In this document: piece after piece, positions 33,740-45,900 of the stretch | How positions within the stretch are numbered: position 1 is the first letter of the stretch | Layout of the letters: each line of letters opens with the position of its first letter | Assembly: GCA_010015655.1 (NCBI GenBank) | Contig: ML976715.1 | Coordinates: 400,496 to 464,495 of the forward strand | DNA from: Bimuria novae-zelandiae CBS 107.79 | Taxonomy: Eukaryota > Ascomycota > Dothideomycetes > Pleosporales > Didymosphaeriaceae | DNA: 64,000 nt | Direction of reading: 5' to 3' | Made by a program: the position numbers and the translations under genes | Notes under the pieces: generated by a model | Database searches by the model: none | What the model saw: the letters and a program-made list of their open reading frames with translations, nothing else | What the model was told of the DNA's origin: nothing

Positions 33740-34250
33740 TATATTTTTATAGTAATAATAGAATCTAATCCTACGATAACGCGTATTATAGTAGTCTTTA
33801 ATAAGCCTAAGGACTAGCAGGCATAGATCTTTCTTTATAAAAATACCACGTAGTAGTACGATCTATAGTAGTATTATAACCTTAACGTTGCTATAGCTAA
33901 CCTGCATTTATTAATAGAGCCTGTCAAGCCTATAGCGCACTAATACAAAGTTATTAAAATATATAATATAATATATACTAATACTAACTTTAATAACACT
34001 AAATTTTAACGCTATTAATTTACGTATAATTAATATAAAAAGTAATTTACTTACTATTTTAAGTAGAAGTAAGCCTTGTAAAACCTAAATATAAATATTA
34101 GTAAGATAATTACTAAGCGCTATATATACTTATTATATAATAAGGACACGCTACACGCGTGGCATATCTTTTTTAAAAAGTATCTTACACTATTAATAAT
34201 AATTTACTGTGGAGGGTAAAACGAGCTAGAGAGTATATATGTTATAAGGC
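33740..34250 (+). mobile_element. Copia gag-like remnant
   Basis: With RIP stops read through, a plus-strand frame resembles the N-terminal part of Copia Gag proteins (a KPKDWQAW-like start near 33800, then a helical region). The assignment is tentative. It could belong to the plus-strand Copia element that resumes near 46 kb. Confidence 0.3.
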
Positions 34251-35226
34251 GCTTACACCTTGTTCTGATCCGGGTTAGGATAGTAAGGTATCGTAGTGCT
34301 TTATAAATTATTTAGTAGTATAAATTAATGCGACACTTAGCGCGAGGCTAGATAATTTAATTTTATAATAAATAAGATAACTATTAGTCTATTATAGGAG
34401 AGCGTACTAGTATAAAAGATATATAAGTTAACTATAAGGAGCGTACAAAGGAAACTGTCCTATATATATATATACTTAGCTTGCTTAGTTGCTTGACACT
34501 ACTAATTAACTAAATAGTTACGTGTCTTACTTAGTTACTTAGTACTATAGATTAACTAAGTAGTTATGTAACTCTAAGGCTAGCTCCTTAGTGTACTAAT
34601 TAACCTATTTTTTAACTACCTATTATTATAAGCGCCTATCCCTTATTATTTTACTTTTAGTTTATAATACTATTCCTCCCTTCCTAGTCTTCGTCCGCGA
34701 AAAACTATACCTACTAACTAAATAACTAGTACTTATTATTATTATAAACTTATATTTACTATTAAGGCGTATAAAAGTATTATAGTATTAAAATATTCTA
34801 ATTACTAGACCTACTCGCGGGTCTATAAAGTATTAATTTATTTAAGAAAGTGTAGTAAGTGCCTAAAGAGGGGTGCAAAATATAACATAGGTATTACTTA
34901 TAATAAATTTTTTTATTTAATTACTAAAAAATAAAAATTAGATATATAAATCCTAGAGGCGTAAAAGAGTAAAATATAGCGTTTAAGGCTATATACGTAG
35001 CACGCGCGAAAGAAAAATATTTAGCTAAATAATTAGTATTAAATATAAAATATACTAAAAAGGTAATTACTATTAAAAGTGCTACCTTAGAGGAATTAAA
35101 GGGGGACCCGCCTCAGCCCTCTTAGCCAAACGGCCCAGCTGAGTTTACCCTAACTATCTAGTCAGCCATGGAGGAGCTCCCTCCTGACTTCTGGGATAAC
35201 CCGCCGTCTCTGGCATCCTAGGCCCT

Positions 35227-35453
35227 TGTCAGATTTGATGGTATTCTGTCACTTTGAGATAGTGTGATCTTGATAGTTAATAAAGTTGATTGATTAAGTA
35301 ATAGAGATTGGCCGTAGGCGAGGTCTCTAGTACGTGCCAACCTAACGCTAGCACTAACTAGGATAGTGTGCAACTAGAGGTGCGCTAGCCTTATATTCTT
35401 TACTACACTATTAATAATAGTGCAGGATTATAAAGGCCTTATAATTAAATACA
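35227..35453 (-). repeat. Probable 3' LTR of minus-strand Copia remnant
   Basis: 227-bp block that begins TG and ends CA in the minus-strand sense, directly preceded on that strand by the purine tract AAGGGGG, a polypurine-tract position, and by the RNase H region. No second copy was found in the window. Confidence 0.5.
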
Positions 35454-38148
35454 CCCCCTTAGCTTAGACACATCCTTAAGCTAAACGCTTTATAGTAATT
35501 AGTCTATTCTTCTACTCTATTTTAAAGGCCTCTATCCTCTGCTGTAGATCCTGCAGGGTGACCTCTTAATTAGTAATCTTATCTAATACATTTATAAGTT
35601 CTAGTTTATCTAGAAACTTGTTCTATTTATTTACTAGCAAGGCCTTAGTTAGACTATCTACTACTATATCCTCTAATCTTTAATAGGTAACATTAATTGT
35701 TCCTTTAGCCACTTCCTGCCTTAACTAATAATTATAGATATCTATATAGCGTAGCTTAGTCTATAACTTTGCAATCTTTTCAGTGATAAGACAAATAGTC
35801 TATTAATTATTATAATTAATTATAATTAGGTAATTACTTATAGTAATCTAGAGCTCTTAAAGTAATCGCGAAGTAAAAATAGCCTCCTTAGCTACCTATA
35901 ATAGTGCTAGTAATTTAGCCTCTATTATTAATATAGTAACTGTATCTTGTTTGCTTGCCTTCTAGGCAATTAGCCTACTAAATAGTTTAATAATGTATCC
36001 TTGTGAACTCTTATAGTTTAGAGTATTATTAGTAAATAATGCGTCGCTAGCTACTTCTAGGGTATCTGCCCCTCCTAACTGTAGACCTAGTAATCTAGTC
36101 TTTGTAAGATAAAGGAGGACTTAATTAGCGGCAGCATAATAATCCTCGCTTAGATTAGATAGAAAACGTAATAGTCTAGAGCTTATAAAGGCGATATTTA
36201 GTCGAGTTGTAACTATAGCATAGAGAATTAATCTAACTTTACACTAGTATTAATTAACCTTAGTTTTACTAGCTAGTCCTGTTCGCGAGAGTAATTTAAT
36301 TAAAGTTATTAGCGTCTTATATCGCATCTTATAGTGATCTATGAGGCGAGATATCTTGTCAATGTATAAGGCTTGTGAAAGCCAGATCCTTCGCTTAGTG
36401 CGGTCTCTAATTACTTCAACTCCTAGAAACCACTATAGATCTTTTCCACCAGTGAGAGTAAACTTGGCGCTTATCTTTGTGATGGCTGCTTCTGCGGCAG
36501 ATTTATAATCTTTTTAATAGGCGATGATCATATTATCTACATAGAAGAAGATGATAAGTCCTTCCTTAATAAAACAACAAGGCTCATATAGGACTATATT
36601 AAACCCCATATCGCGGAGTGCAGTAGTAAACTCTCTCTGCCAAAGTAGGGGAGAGATACGCAGTCCATAGAGTGCTTTATGTAGTTAGAGGATTACGCCT
36701 GCTCGCGTGTAGCCGCGAGGCATCCTTATATAGATTTCTCTGTCTAGCTTGGCGTGGACAAAAGCGTTAGTGACGTTATATTAGATAAGCTTTAGGTCGA
36801 ACTAAGCTATAATTAATATAAGTATATAAAAGGATTATCCTATAAGCGTTGCAGCGTAGGTATCTTATAAGGTAAGATATTACTATTAATTACCTCTTAC
36901 TACTAATCTTGCTTTGCACTTTTATAATCGATAGTATTTATTAAGCTTATAAGTATATACCTATATATAGTTAAGGATTTGATGACCTGCTGCTTTTACT
37001 AGAGTGGCTATAACCTCGCTCTAGGACTTTATTTCCTTGTGGCTCTAGAGATGAGATCGCTTGGCTTCCTTCCATATATTATAAAGAGGGTGATCCTTAA
37101 GCTTGCTTCTGCAGGTGGGTGGTTCTGGTAGCAGGCTTCTGTATGGCTTCTTACCCACAGTAATCATGCGTCTAAGCTAGGCCTTATCTAGTATCTTGCT
37201 TTAATACTTGCTACTGCTTCCTGCTTCCGTGCCTGCTATAAATGCCGTAGCCTAAGGACTAACTTGTTTTTGCCCTAATTACACTTTTAGGGATAGTTTA
37301 GCTTAATTATTTCTAGCTAGTAATTAGGCAAGGAGTGCAACTAGTAGTAGTATTAATAAAGATATTAGATAATTATAATTAAACTTCCTATTTTACTTAT
37401 ACCTTAGGGTCCCTTTATCCTCTTCCCCTAGTGCCTTAGTAATTGTCTTATCTTTATAGAAGGACTCTGTGGCTTGACCCTGGCGAGGTGAGGGAGGTAA
37501 CTCTACTAATTATACCCATGCTGCTATCTCTTCTAAGGTGTTATGTATAAGATTATCTATTAGGTCTTTAGTCTTGCCTAAGAATACTATATCTTTATTA
37601 AATATTATATTATAAGTGCTAATTATCTTCGCGAGTAAGGGGATCTATATCCTCTAGATATTAAATAATTAGTAGCTAATAAGGTAACTAATCTATACCT
37701 TAGAATCTAATCTTTAGAGTTTGCTCTTACTACGCTTTATATTATTAGTTATTATAAAAGCTTTGTAGCTATAAGTTTTAAGGTGAGTTTAATTAGACTT
37801 CTTTAGTTAAGTAACCTTGCTATTTTAAAAGGCTACTGTTATAAAGAATACTTTATATAGTAATCTCTAGCGATTAGCGTAGTTTAGTATTTAATTATAA
37901 AGGTAGACTGCTGCCCGTGTGATCTTAGGCTATAGCTACTAAGGTAGGTTAGAGTCTAGTTATATTGCGCGCGCTTTTTTCTTAATTACACCCCCTAAGC
38001 GTTTAGCCCCTTTATTTTATAATTAAGTATTAGGTGCTAAAGGCTTAATTTTAATGTCTTATGCTAAGCACTACTTCTTAATATTTACTTTAATAAAGAA
38101 GATCTTATTATCTAATTTAATAACTTTTACTATAACTTTAAATTATAC
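35454..38148 (-). mobile_element. Copia element remnant: integrase end, reverse transcriptase, RNase H
   Basis: Minus-strand frames broken by RIP stops read as a Ty1/Copia polyprotein. An integrase C-terminal region lies near 37400-37900. The RVT_2 reverse transcriptase, with IYIRMPRGYTRAG, LHKALYGLRISPLLWQ and the catalytic FFYVDN (normally YVDD), lies at about 36500-36800. The RNase H region, with SQGYIIKLFSRLIA, KASKQDTVT and EAKLLALL, lies at about 35800-36050. The 5' portion (gag, protease, integrase core) is missing; the remnant ends abruptly at the LTR at 38149. Confidence 0.8.
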
Positions 38149-38401
38149 TGTCGGTTCACAGGTAGCAAGGAATAAACAAGTAACTCTCTGTCTTTGGTAT
38201 CTGGTGTCTGTCTTGTCTTGTGTGTGTGCTATGATAGTTCTATATACCTTCCTTTCAGTTCTTGTGGATGTGATAGAGTACCAGGTAGTGTGGAGGCGAA
38301 GGGGTTTCGGTACAGTATCAGGTTAACTAGAAGTAAGGGGGTACAGGGGTATGATAGGGTTACACAGTTCCCTTAGTGCGGAAGGCGAGGCTGTGCAGAC
38401 A
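38149..38401 (-). repeat. LTR, left copy
   Basis: 253 bp, starts tgtcggttcacaggtagc and ends gtgcagaca on the plus strand (TG...CA). Closely similar to 44834-45083 in the same orientation and largely free of RIP. Confidence 0.9.
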
Positions 38402-41400
38402 CTGGTAGCTTTTCTTTTATAGTAAAAATAAGTGTGGATTAGGTGTACACTCGCTGGAGAGGCTGTTTACGAAAGTCAGAAAGTAATAACTATAGTAGTT
38501 GTTATAATTATTATTATTAGAGCTAGTTTGCAGGGTCCTTGCGTGTTACCTATCTATTAACTCGTACACGCAGCGAGTTTGTACTAATAAGAGTTTTTAG
38601 GGCTTTATTTAGCGATATTTTTATTATAGCGTTAGTAGGGTTATCTTAGCCATTTACCTATTAAACCTTAAACAACTCCCTTCTCTTATATAATTAACGT
38701 AAGGCCATAATATTAATTATTAGTCGTTTTTCCTTAGTCGTTCCTAGCTTGACAATACACTCATACAGTGAGTATAAGTCCGTACAAACTACTAGGGGGA
38801 GAGATAGTAGACTAAGCTGCTTTATAACTATGGCAAGCGTCGAGGTAATAGAGTATGCGAGGTTAACGCCTCCTACTATTACGTAGATTTCTAATGCAAG
38901 TACGCTCCGGGTCACGCGTTTACTCTTTACAGAGCTCTAGTAAATAAGATTACTATAAATAGTAAACTCTGCGTTAGCAACATCTTCTATAGCTACTATA
39001 ATTATATAGCTAATCTAGCTACTTAAATCTTTGTTGTTTGCGAAGGAGCTATTAACAAAGATAAAGACTTTAGCCTAAGCTAGGTTAAGTGCCTTATAGG
39101 TAAGGCCACGATTAAGATTATTTAGTTACTACTGTAGGCGTTTGTTTAACGCGTTAACGTCGTCGGCGGTAGGCTCCTAAGTTTGTGTAGTAATAGAGAG
39201 GTTAAAAGTTGCCTCTGGTTAGTAGATACTTAACGAGCTTATTAATAAGCTCCTTATAGACGTTATTGTGGCCAGCGCGAATAAGCAAGTCGTAGAGCTA
39301 ATAAGCTAATAGGTGGCTAAATTATTAGTAGAGCTAGCGTAGCTTAGTCTCTATAAAGTAGTAGCTAGCGGCTGCGGTGCGTTTAGGTTAATTTATAAGG
39401 AGCTATAGATAGCCCTATTTACGTATAACTAGGTGTAGCTAGTTGCCCTAGACTAGTACGTTGCGCAGGTTGTTATATCTAACGCCTAGTCTATCTATGT
39501 TGGCTAGACAGAGCAAGAATAGCGTATTAGTAGGTAGCACGTAAAACGTGACTTCACTAATTACTATATCGACGTGTAGGGTGCCTATAGATGTAATTAC
39601 CTAGCCTTTGCCAAAGCGGATTTAGTGCTACCTAGCTATTAAGGTATCTATTTGCAAGCTTATAGCTGCCTATAGAGTAGTTACTTATAGTTCTCTAGCT
39701 GTTAAGACGCCTAAGGCTCCCGTGTTAGGTATAATACCCTAAAAGACTTTCTTATTATATTAATCCTTAAACGTAAATACAGTGGCGAGTGTGTTATCTA
39801 TAGCCCTAAACGCGTTAATTCGTGTAGTCGCGTGGTATATAGCTTAGTTATTTAAGTAGGTAATTATCTAATTACCGTTAATTATACTAGAGAACTTAGT
39901 AATAAACTAATCTCCCTTAGTTATTATTTTAGTAGCGAGTATCTGCTAGGCCTTATTATTAATTTTAATACCTTCGTACTTAGTTAGGAAAGTGTAAAAG
40001 TTAGCGACGTTAGGTTACGCGTCGTATAAGTAGGCTAACGCTATTTAGTAAAATCTATTATAGAATTACTTACGCTCGTCCCTAGAGTGCTTTATTAACT
40101 AGTAGCTAGGCTTACTGTAGATAAAGTATTTCTTCTAAGATTACTATTACTTAGGTTATAGTAGCTGTTAGAAGGGTAATCCTTAAGAGTTGCCTTAATA
40201 GAGTCTATAGTTGTTAACGTCTTGCGGCAAGAAGCGCGACAAGAATCCTTATAATTTATTACCTTAACCTTTCCGTGAGCCTTTACCTCTATAGGTCCTA
40301 TTAGTCTAGTACTGCTCATGGCCGTTTGCGTTAGGATCGTCCTTATAGGGGTGTTAGAGGTTATAGTAGTTCTAATACTCCTTATTAGTAGTATATTACG
40401 TTAGGCTTAGATTACGCGTCTTGCACGAGCGGGTGGCAGCGCTAATAGATAAGTATAGAGTAGAGTAGAGGCCTTTAAAAGTAGGCGCTAGGGCGAAGAG
40501 GGCAAGGTTATAGTCCTTAATACTACTATATATATTAAGTAGTTATTCGCGTAGCATGTTATTATCTTAGTAGTTATAGCCTAACCCGCGTTAAAGCTTT
40601 TAGAGCTTATTAATAAGTAATTAGAGAGTATTAAGACAAGATTTATTAAGGTAGGCGCTAATTATACGTGCTAGCGTGGTTATTCTCTACTTACTAAGGT
40701 ATAATTAACGATTCTCCTTATTATAGAAGTGGCTCTTTATTATACCTATTATTATCTTAAGATTATAGCCCTAACCCGCGAGGCGGTTATAGTAGTAGTT
40801 AAACGCTCTATCTTTTAGTATAATAGAAAAAGCTCGATCCTAGTGTTGCTTAGGTAGCCCTATCTTGCTATAATTGTCTCGGAAAATTCTAAATTTAGTG
40901 TTAAACACGTTATATAGCTTACCTCTAAAGCGCTTCTTATTGTTGTATAGCTTGCAGAGGTCTGTAATAAGTTAATATGTGTTATTAAGACGTGTGGCGT
41001 TTGTAGGGCTTTCGTGCTGTAGATAGGGGTTGTACGTATTATACTAGTTCAGCTACTGCGTAGAGGATAAAGGCGCGTTGTGCTACTAATGAGGGGGCAG
41101 GTATGTAGTGGGCTGCCGTTTTAGTAGAGGTATAGGTTAGTAGATAGTGCGTGCTATTAGAGCTAGTTAAGGAGAAGCAAGGTGCGCAGAGGGTTATTAA
41201 GAAGATTACTATAATAAAGGCGTATTGTATAGAGGCAATGTCGCAAGATTTGGATTAAAGCGCGAGTTAAACCTCTTATTTATTTTAAGCTAGTAAGCAA
41301 CCTCTTTATTAGTCTATTTATAATAGTCGCCCTGCAGCGCTTCTGCGATATTATAGGTAATTAACTTACTATCCTTAGCTATAAAGACGCCTTGCTTGCG

Positions 41401-41998
41401 TAGGTGGTCTTAGAATTTAGTAATAAGAGATTTGTTGCCTTTAATAAAGAGTTCTTTTAGTTATTCTTTAAAGATAACAGTTATCTGCTCCTATAGCTTA
41501 TAGTCCTCCCATTCTTTGTTTTGGGAGATCCGGTAGTAGAAGAGGATGTATGTGTTTACACTCTTTATATTAATTTTTGTAATATTTGTATTCTTATTAA
41601 TATTAAGGGGCTGGCCCTAACTGTCCTTATTAATGAGCGCCTGTTCTTCCTTCGTGAGATAGTTAGTAAGAGGTATCGTAGGAAAGCGATTTAGGGGTCG
41701 TAAGGCGTCTCTTTAAGAGAGTAAGACGCAGGTTAATTAATAGTACTATTAGTAGCGGGTACTATAGAGCGTAATAGACAAGGACTTAGGTAAACGCTTA
41801 GAGTCCTTATTGCTTAGTAGTAGGCTACAACGCGCGAGCTTCTGGCGAAGGCGTAATAGACGCGGAGACCTAGGTAAACGCTTAGGGTCTTGTTAGCACA
41901 CGGTTTAGGGTATCGCTATACCCCTCGTCATGTCTCTTCTAGTTCTCCTTGCTGTCTGTGGTTATCTCTCATAGCATCGACTGTGAGGGTAACCACTA

Positions 41999-44826
41999 CC
42001 GTAGACTTTTGCAGATAATGGTTTCGCTAGGACGTGCACGCTAAACCATCTGAGGTATCGCTTTATCCCCACTTGCAACCTCCAACATCCTCAATTTATT
42101 GCTAGGGTCTATATCTCGACAACAACACTATATTATTTAGAACTTTTTTAATAATCTGTTTTGCAACGCTTAGTTCTCGTAGGCGCTTGAATTTCATGAA
42201 AAACGAGCATGTGGTGGTGGTTTTGTAGGGCACTGCGCTTGGGGGCGGATGTCGCGCGATGTCTCTACACCCTCATCAATGCTGCCCTCAGCATCCTCAT
42301 CAGGATCGATGTAGATTTCAATTGGAGGTGGTTTTTGAGGCTGTAATCTCTGCGGGGAAGGCGTCTGTATATCGTTTTCCTGGTGCTGAGGTTGAAGTTG
42401 ACGCTGGGTGGCATATGTAGAGTCCTGGGAGGCCTGCGATGTAGAGCTCTCGTATAGGGCAACNNNNNNNNNNNNNNNNNNNNNNNNNNNNNNNNNNNNN
42501 NNNNNNNNNNNNNNNNNNNNNNNNNNNNNNNNNNNNNNNNNNNNNNNNNNNNNNNNNNNNNNNNNNNNNNNNNNNNNNNNNNNNNNNNNNNNNNNNNNNN
42601 NNNNNNNNNNNNNNNNNNNNNNNNNNNNCCCTTGGCTAGCTCACGTGCCTCCCAGTCATCTGGTGCAATCATCGTTGGTTTTGGTGGTTTGTTCGCTGAG
42701 ATCTCTGCGAGAACCTGGCGTCGATTTACATCGTTGGATGCAGCCTCCTGAGCGTCATCGTCGAGCAATCTCTGTAGGCATTGCTCCTTAGTAAAAACGC
42801 TATACCCAGGCACCTTTCTGCTGCGGAGAATCTCCTTAAGTTGTTGTATACTCCATCCAACGTATGCCTGCCACTTACTAGTGGTGCTTTTAGCTTTAAT
42901 AGGCGCCGCGGCGTATGGGTCCTTATAAACCTATTTATATACCCCGTCAACGCGCGCGACCGTCGTGAGGTTAATTAATTTATTAAACTTAGTTTTAACA
43001 TGTAAAATTAGGTCCTCCGCGTCCTCCTAGCCGTCCCATGTTACTTGCAAGCCTTAATTTAGCTTTACTAGGTAATCCTTGCTGCCGTTGGGGGCGATAG
43101 AGATGCCTGTTTAGATAAACGATTTCCTAATAAGATCCTTAGGTATTTACTTAAGCGCGCGCTCCGTAGCCTAAACAGTAATAAATCGTAGAGTTTTAGG
43201 AACAAGCTCTGCTGGATCTCGCCCACCTATTAGTCTCTTTATTTCTTGTTTTATATAGCGTTTAAATGGCTTGTTAATATGCGTGTTGAGAGGTTGTAGT
43301 ACTGAAGTGCATCCTCCTAGTATTATCGCCAGCGTAACCTGCAGCTTCTTAAGCGCATCACGCACCTTATTAGTAACGTAAAACCTAACAGAATCTATTA
43401 CTAATAGTAATTCGAAGATGCTGCGTTTAGTCATGTAGGTCTTGAGATGATCCTCTATCTAATTTATTATGAGATTAGCGTTGTTCCAGGCTTTGGCGTT
43501 GATGTAGACCTGCACATTGATGCCTCGCCAGCTCTCTCGCTCATGTGTATGAATACGGCCGCCGGGTACCCCATGAAATATAACAATTGCCTGTAGGGGT
43601 TGTCCGTCCGCTGAGACGATTAGGACGACTGTTGCCTGCCGATTTTGCCACCCTGATCTCGTTATTTTGTATTGTACTGTTTTGGCGCCTTGGTGATGAT
43701 ATGTGTGGCCATCGGCATACTCGTACGGCACTGGGGTCTCATCCAAATTCAGTATCGCCATGTAGGGAAATCGCGACAGCCCAGTATATAAACCATCCCG
43801 GATTAAATTATTCTGCCGTCTAATGAAGCGTACGAAACTTTCTGCCTTTGGCTTTAGGTCCTCAGGCAGCTGTTGCGCCTGTTTTGTTATTGCTCGCCAT
43901 GTAATGAAGTAGCGCCGCCGAAATGCGATGAACCAGCCAACACTGTACCCGAACTGCATGCGTCAATATTGCTCCATAAAGGATAAAGTTACTTACCTGA
44001 GAACGTCGGGACTCATAGATCAACCTGTAGAGCTCATCCGTCTGCCTTTTAAACCATACCATTGTTATGCGGCGTCCTTCTTGCCTAGCGATGCAGAAGC
44101 GTTGGTATAATGCAGCTTCTAGGACAGGCCAGCACTCACGCTTCGCAACCACATGCTTCCGGCTCCGTGCAGGTTGCTCATATATAATTTTATCACGCTG
44201 TAACCACCAGAGGGATAGGCAGGATTGATTATACTGCTTCCAATCGAACTTCCTCATGACTTCTTGGGCGGTAGGGGGGCGTATATCGCCATCCCACTGC
44301 AGGCCTGACCATACCCTAGCGATGCGGTCACCGTACGGATCCCACACCCAGTTCTCTTCATCCCGGATCCAATTAATAACCTCTGCCTTCTCTTCTCGGG
44401 TGTATGATCGACGAGAAACACTAGATCTGGCATCTTTAGCACCGTATATAGCGACGTCTTTACGTGGGCGATCGAGTTTCTTGCGTTTAGGGGGCATGCT
44501 AGCGGTGATGAGGACGAGTAGTATGATAATGAGCGACTTTAATAGGTGGGTGGCAAATGTTGCTACCCCGCGTATACTCCTGGAAATGTTAAATTCTAGA
44601 AAAATCAGGTCGCCGAGACGAGCAAATTGACGTACAAAATACTAAAAAATATTAAGATTTGACCAAGATGGTTCTGTCGTTACTTTGGTGAGAGAATAAG
44701 GTGTACGAACAACGGAGATTCCATCCTGAGAATCTGATACTTGGCAATTACGTACACACGCCGATCATACTCCATATGGTTTAGCGTGCACGTCCTAGCG
44801 AAACCATTATCTGCAAAAGTCTACGG
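41999..44826 (-). mobile_element. Pogo-like DNA transposon with 51-bp TIRs
   Basis: 2828 bp including a 165-bp run of N. It has perfect 51-bp terminal inverted repeats (41999-42049 and 44776-44826) flanked by TA (41997-41998 and 44827-44828). The minus-strand transposase starts at 44497 (MPPKRKKLDRPRK). It has an N-terminal CENP-B/Tc5-type helix-turn-helix region (WPVLEAALYQRF...GRRITMVWFKRQ) and a short intron near 43950-44020 (donor GTAAGT). The DDE_1 domain contains AILNLDETPVPYEY and VIDSVRF, then GGCTSVLQPLNTHINKPFK, with an in-frame stop at 43459. The C-terminal part (42265-42813) is crossed by the gap. Only a segment around 42900-43200 is strongly RIP-mutated. Confidence 0.88.
42464..42628. 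other. Assembly gap (165 N)
   Basis: Run of N inside the C-terminal coding part of the pogo-like element; true length unknown. Confidence 1.
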
Positions 44827-44833
44827 TAATCAG

Positions 44834-45083
44834 TGTCGGTTCACAGGTAGCAAGGAATAAACAAGTAACTCTCTGTCTTTAGTATCTAGTGTCTGTATTG
44901 TCTGTGTGTTCTGTAATAGTTCTATATACCTTCCTTCCAGTTCTCGTGGATGTGAGCGAGTACCAGGTGGTGTGGAGGCGAAGGGGTTTCGGTACAGTAT
45001 TAGGTTAACTAGAAGTAAGGGGGTACAAGGGTATGATTGGGTTACACAGTTCCCTTAGCGCGGAAGGCGAGGCAGTGCAGACA
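44834..45083 (-). repeat. LTR, right copy
   Basis: 250 bp, direct repeat of 38149-38401 with scattered substitutions and short indels. In the minus-strand sense it is the 5' LTR. Confidence 0.9.
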
Positions 45084-45900
45084 CTAACGCTTATTATAGA
45101 TGGTGTTAGGAGCTACGTATTAATAGTCATAACTACCTAATTAAATATATTATATACTTACTATATTCTAGCAGTGTGCTTAGCTAAGCGTGCCTTATAA
45201 TTACCTACCTTTAACTAGTATTAGCGTAAGGCTTTATTTTAGCAATTAGCACGATCCTTTTTACGCTTTTTAAAAGATTTCTTATTTTAAGAAGTGCCAC
45301 GACGCGCTACTTTCTTAGGCTATTCTTTATTAAGCTTATTTAGGTTATTATATTTATTATTAAATAATTTTAGGAGCTCTAGGAGTTCTAAAAGCTTAAA
45401 AATAGTTACTATAAAGTTATTGGAAATTAAAGTATTTAGATTAATATAATTCTAAACGCCTTAATGAATAGCTTAAAACTTAAGCTATATAAACTATGCT
45501 AGCTAGCTTTTTTAATTAGTTAGGCGCACTATGCTTGCTAAGAGAGTAAAGTCTTTTATAGGTTTATAAAAAGCGCTTTTCTAAGCTTATTATAAATCTT
45601 AGCCTACTACTAAAGGCAAAGGAGGTCTAGTGTAATAGAAGAAGAGAGAAGAAGGAGATTATAGAGGAGCTCTATATGCCCTACTTGAGATGCGGGAGGG
45701 GAGAAACAAAGTGCGCTCTATTGTGCAAGAACAGAGCGACGCGAGAAGTATTTAGATAGATTAAAGTATCTAAATAATTTATCTAATAATTAATTACGTA
45801 GGGAGAATTATCCTGTGTTCTTAAAACGCCAGGCTTATAACTATAAAGGGTAAAATAAGCTAGATAGTATATAGTTCAGAGATCGAATTAATTAATTAGT
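45084..45900. other. Unassigned RIP-mutated sequence
   Basis: TA-rich sequence between the right LTR and the plus-strand Copia remnant. A patch near 45630-45730 is purine-rich and barely mutated. Translations on both strands did not give a recognisable domain. Confidence 0.4.

Larger units (their letters stand above)
38149..45083 (-). mobile_element. LTR retrotransposon with deleted pol, interrupted by a pogo-like element
   Basis: Bounded by two direct LTRs (38149-38401 and 44834-45083). Read on the minus strand, RIP-broken frames show a zinc-knuckle-like segment (about 40070-40140), an aspartic-protease region (about 39350-39750, with legible TFYVLPTNTLFLLCLANI), the start of a pre-integrase domain (LIRAGHNNV, about 39270), and then directly a reverse-transcriptase/RNase H C-terminus (38690-39150, with VCTDLYSLYECIVKLGTTKE). 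The integrase core and most of the reverse transcriptase are absent, so the element is a deletion derivative needing proteins in trans. An A-rich purine tract precedes the 3' LTR. A DNA transposon sits at 41999-44826, beside the 5' LTR. Confidence 0.75.

Noticed and set aside
38694..38915. 73-codon ORF considered as a host gene
   Set aside because: It is the RNase H tail of the minus-strand LTR element (VCTDLYSLYECIVKLGTTKE).
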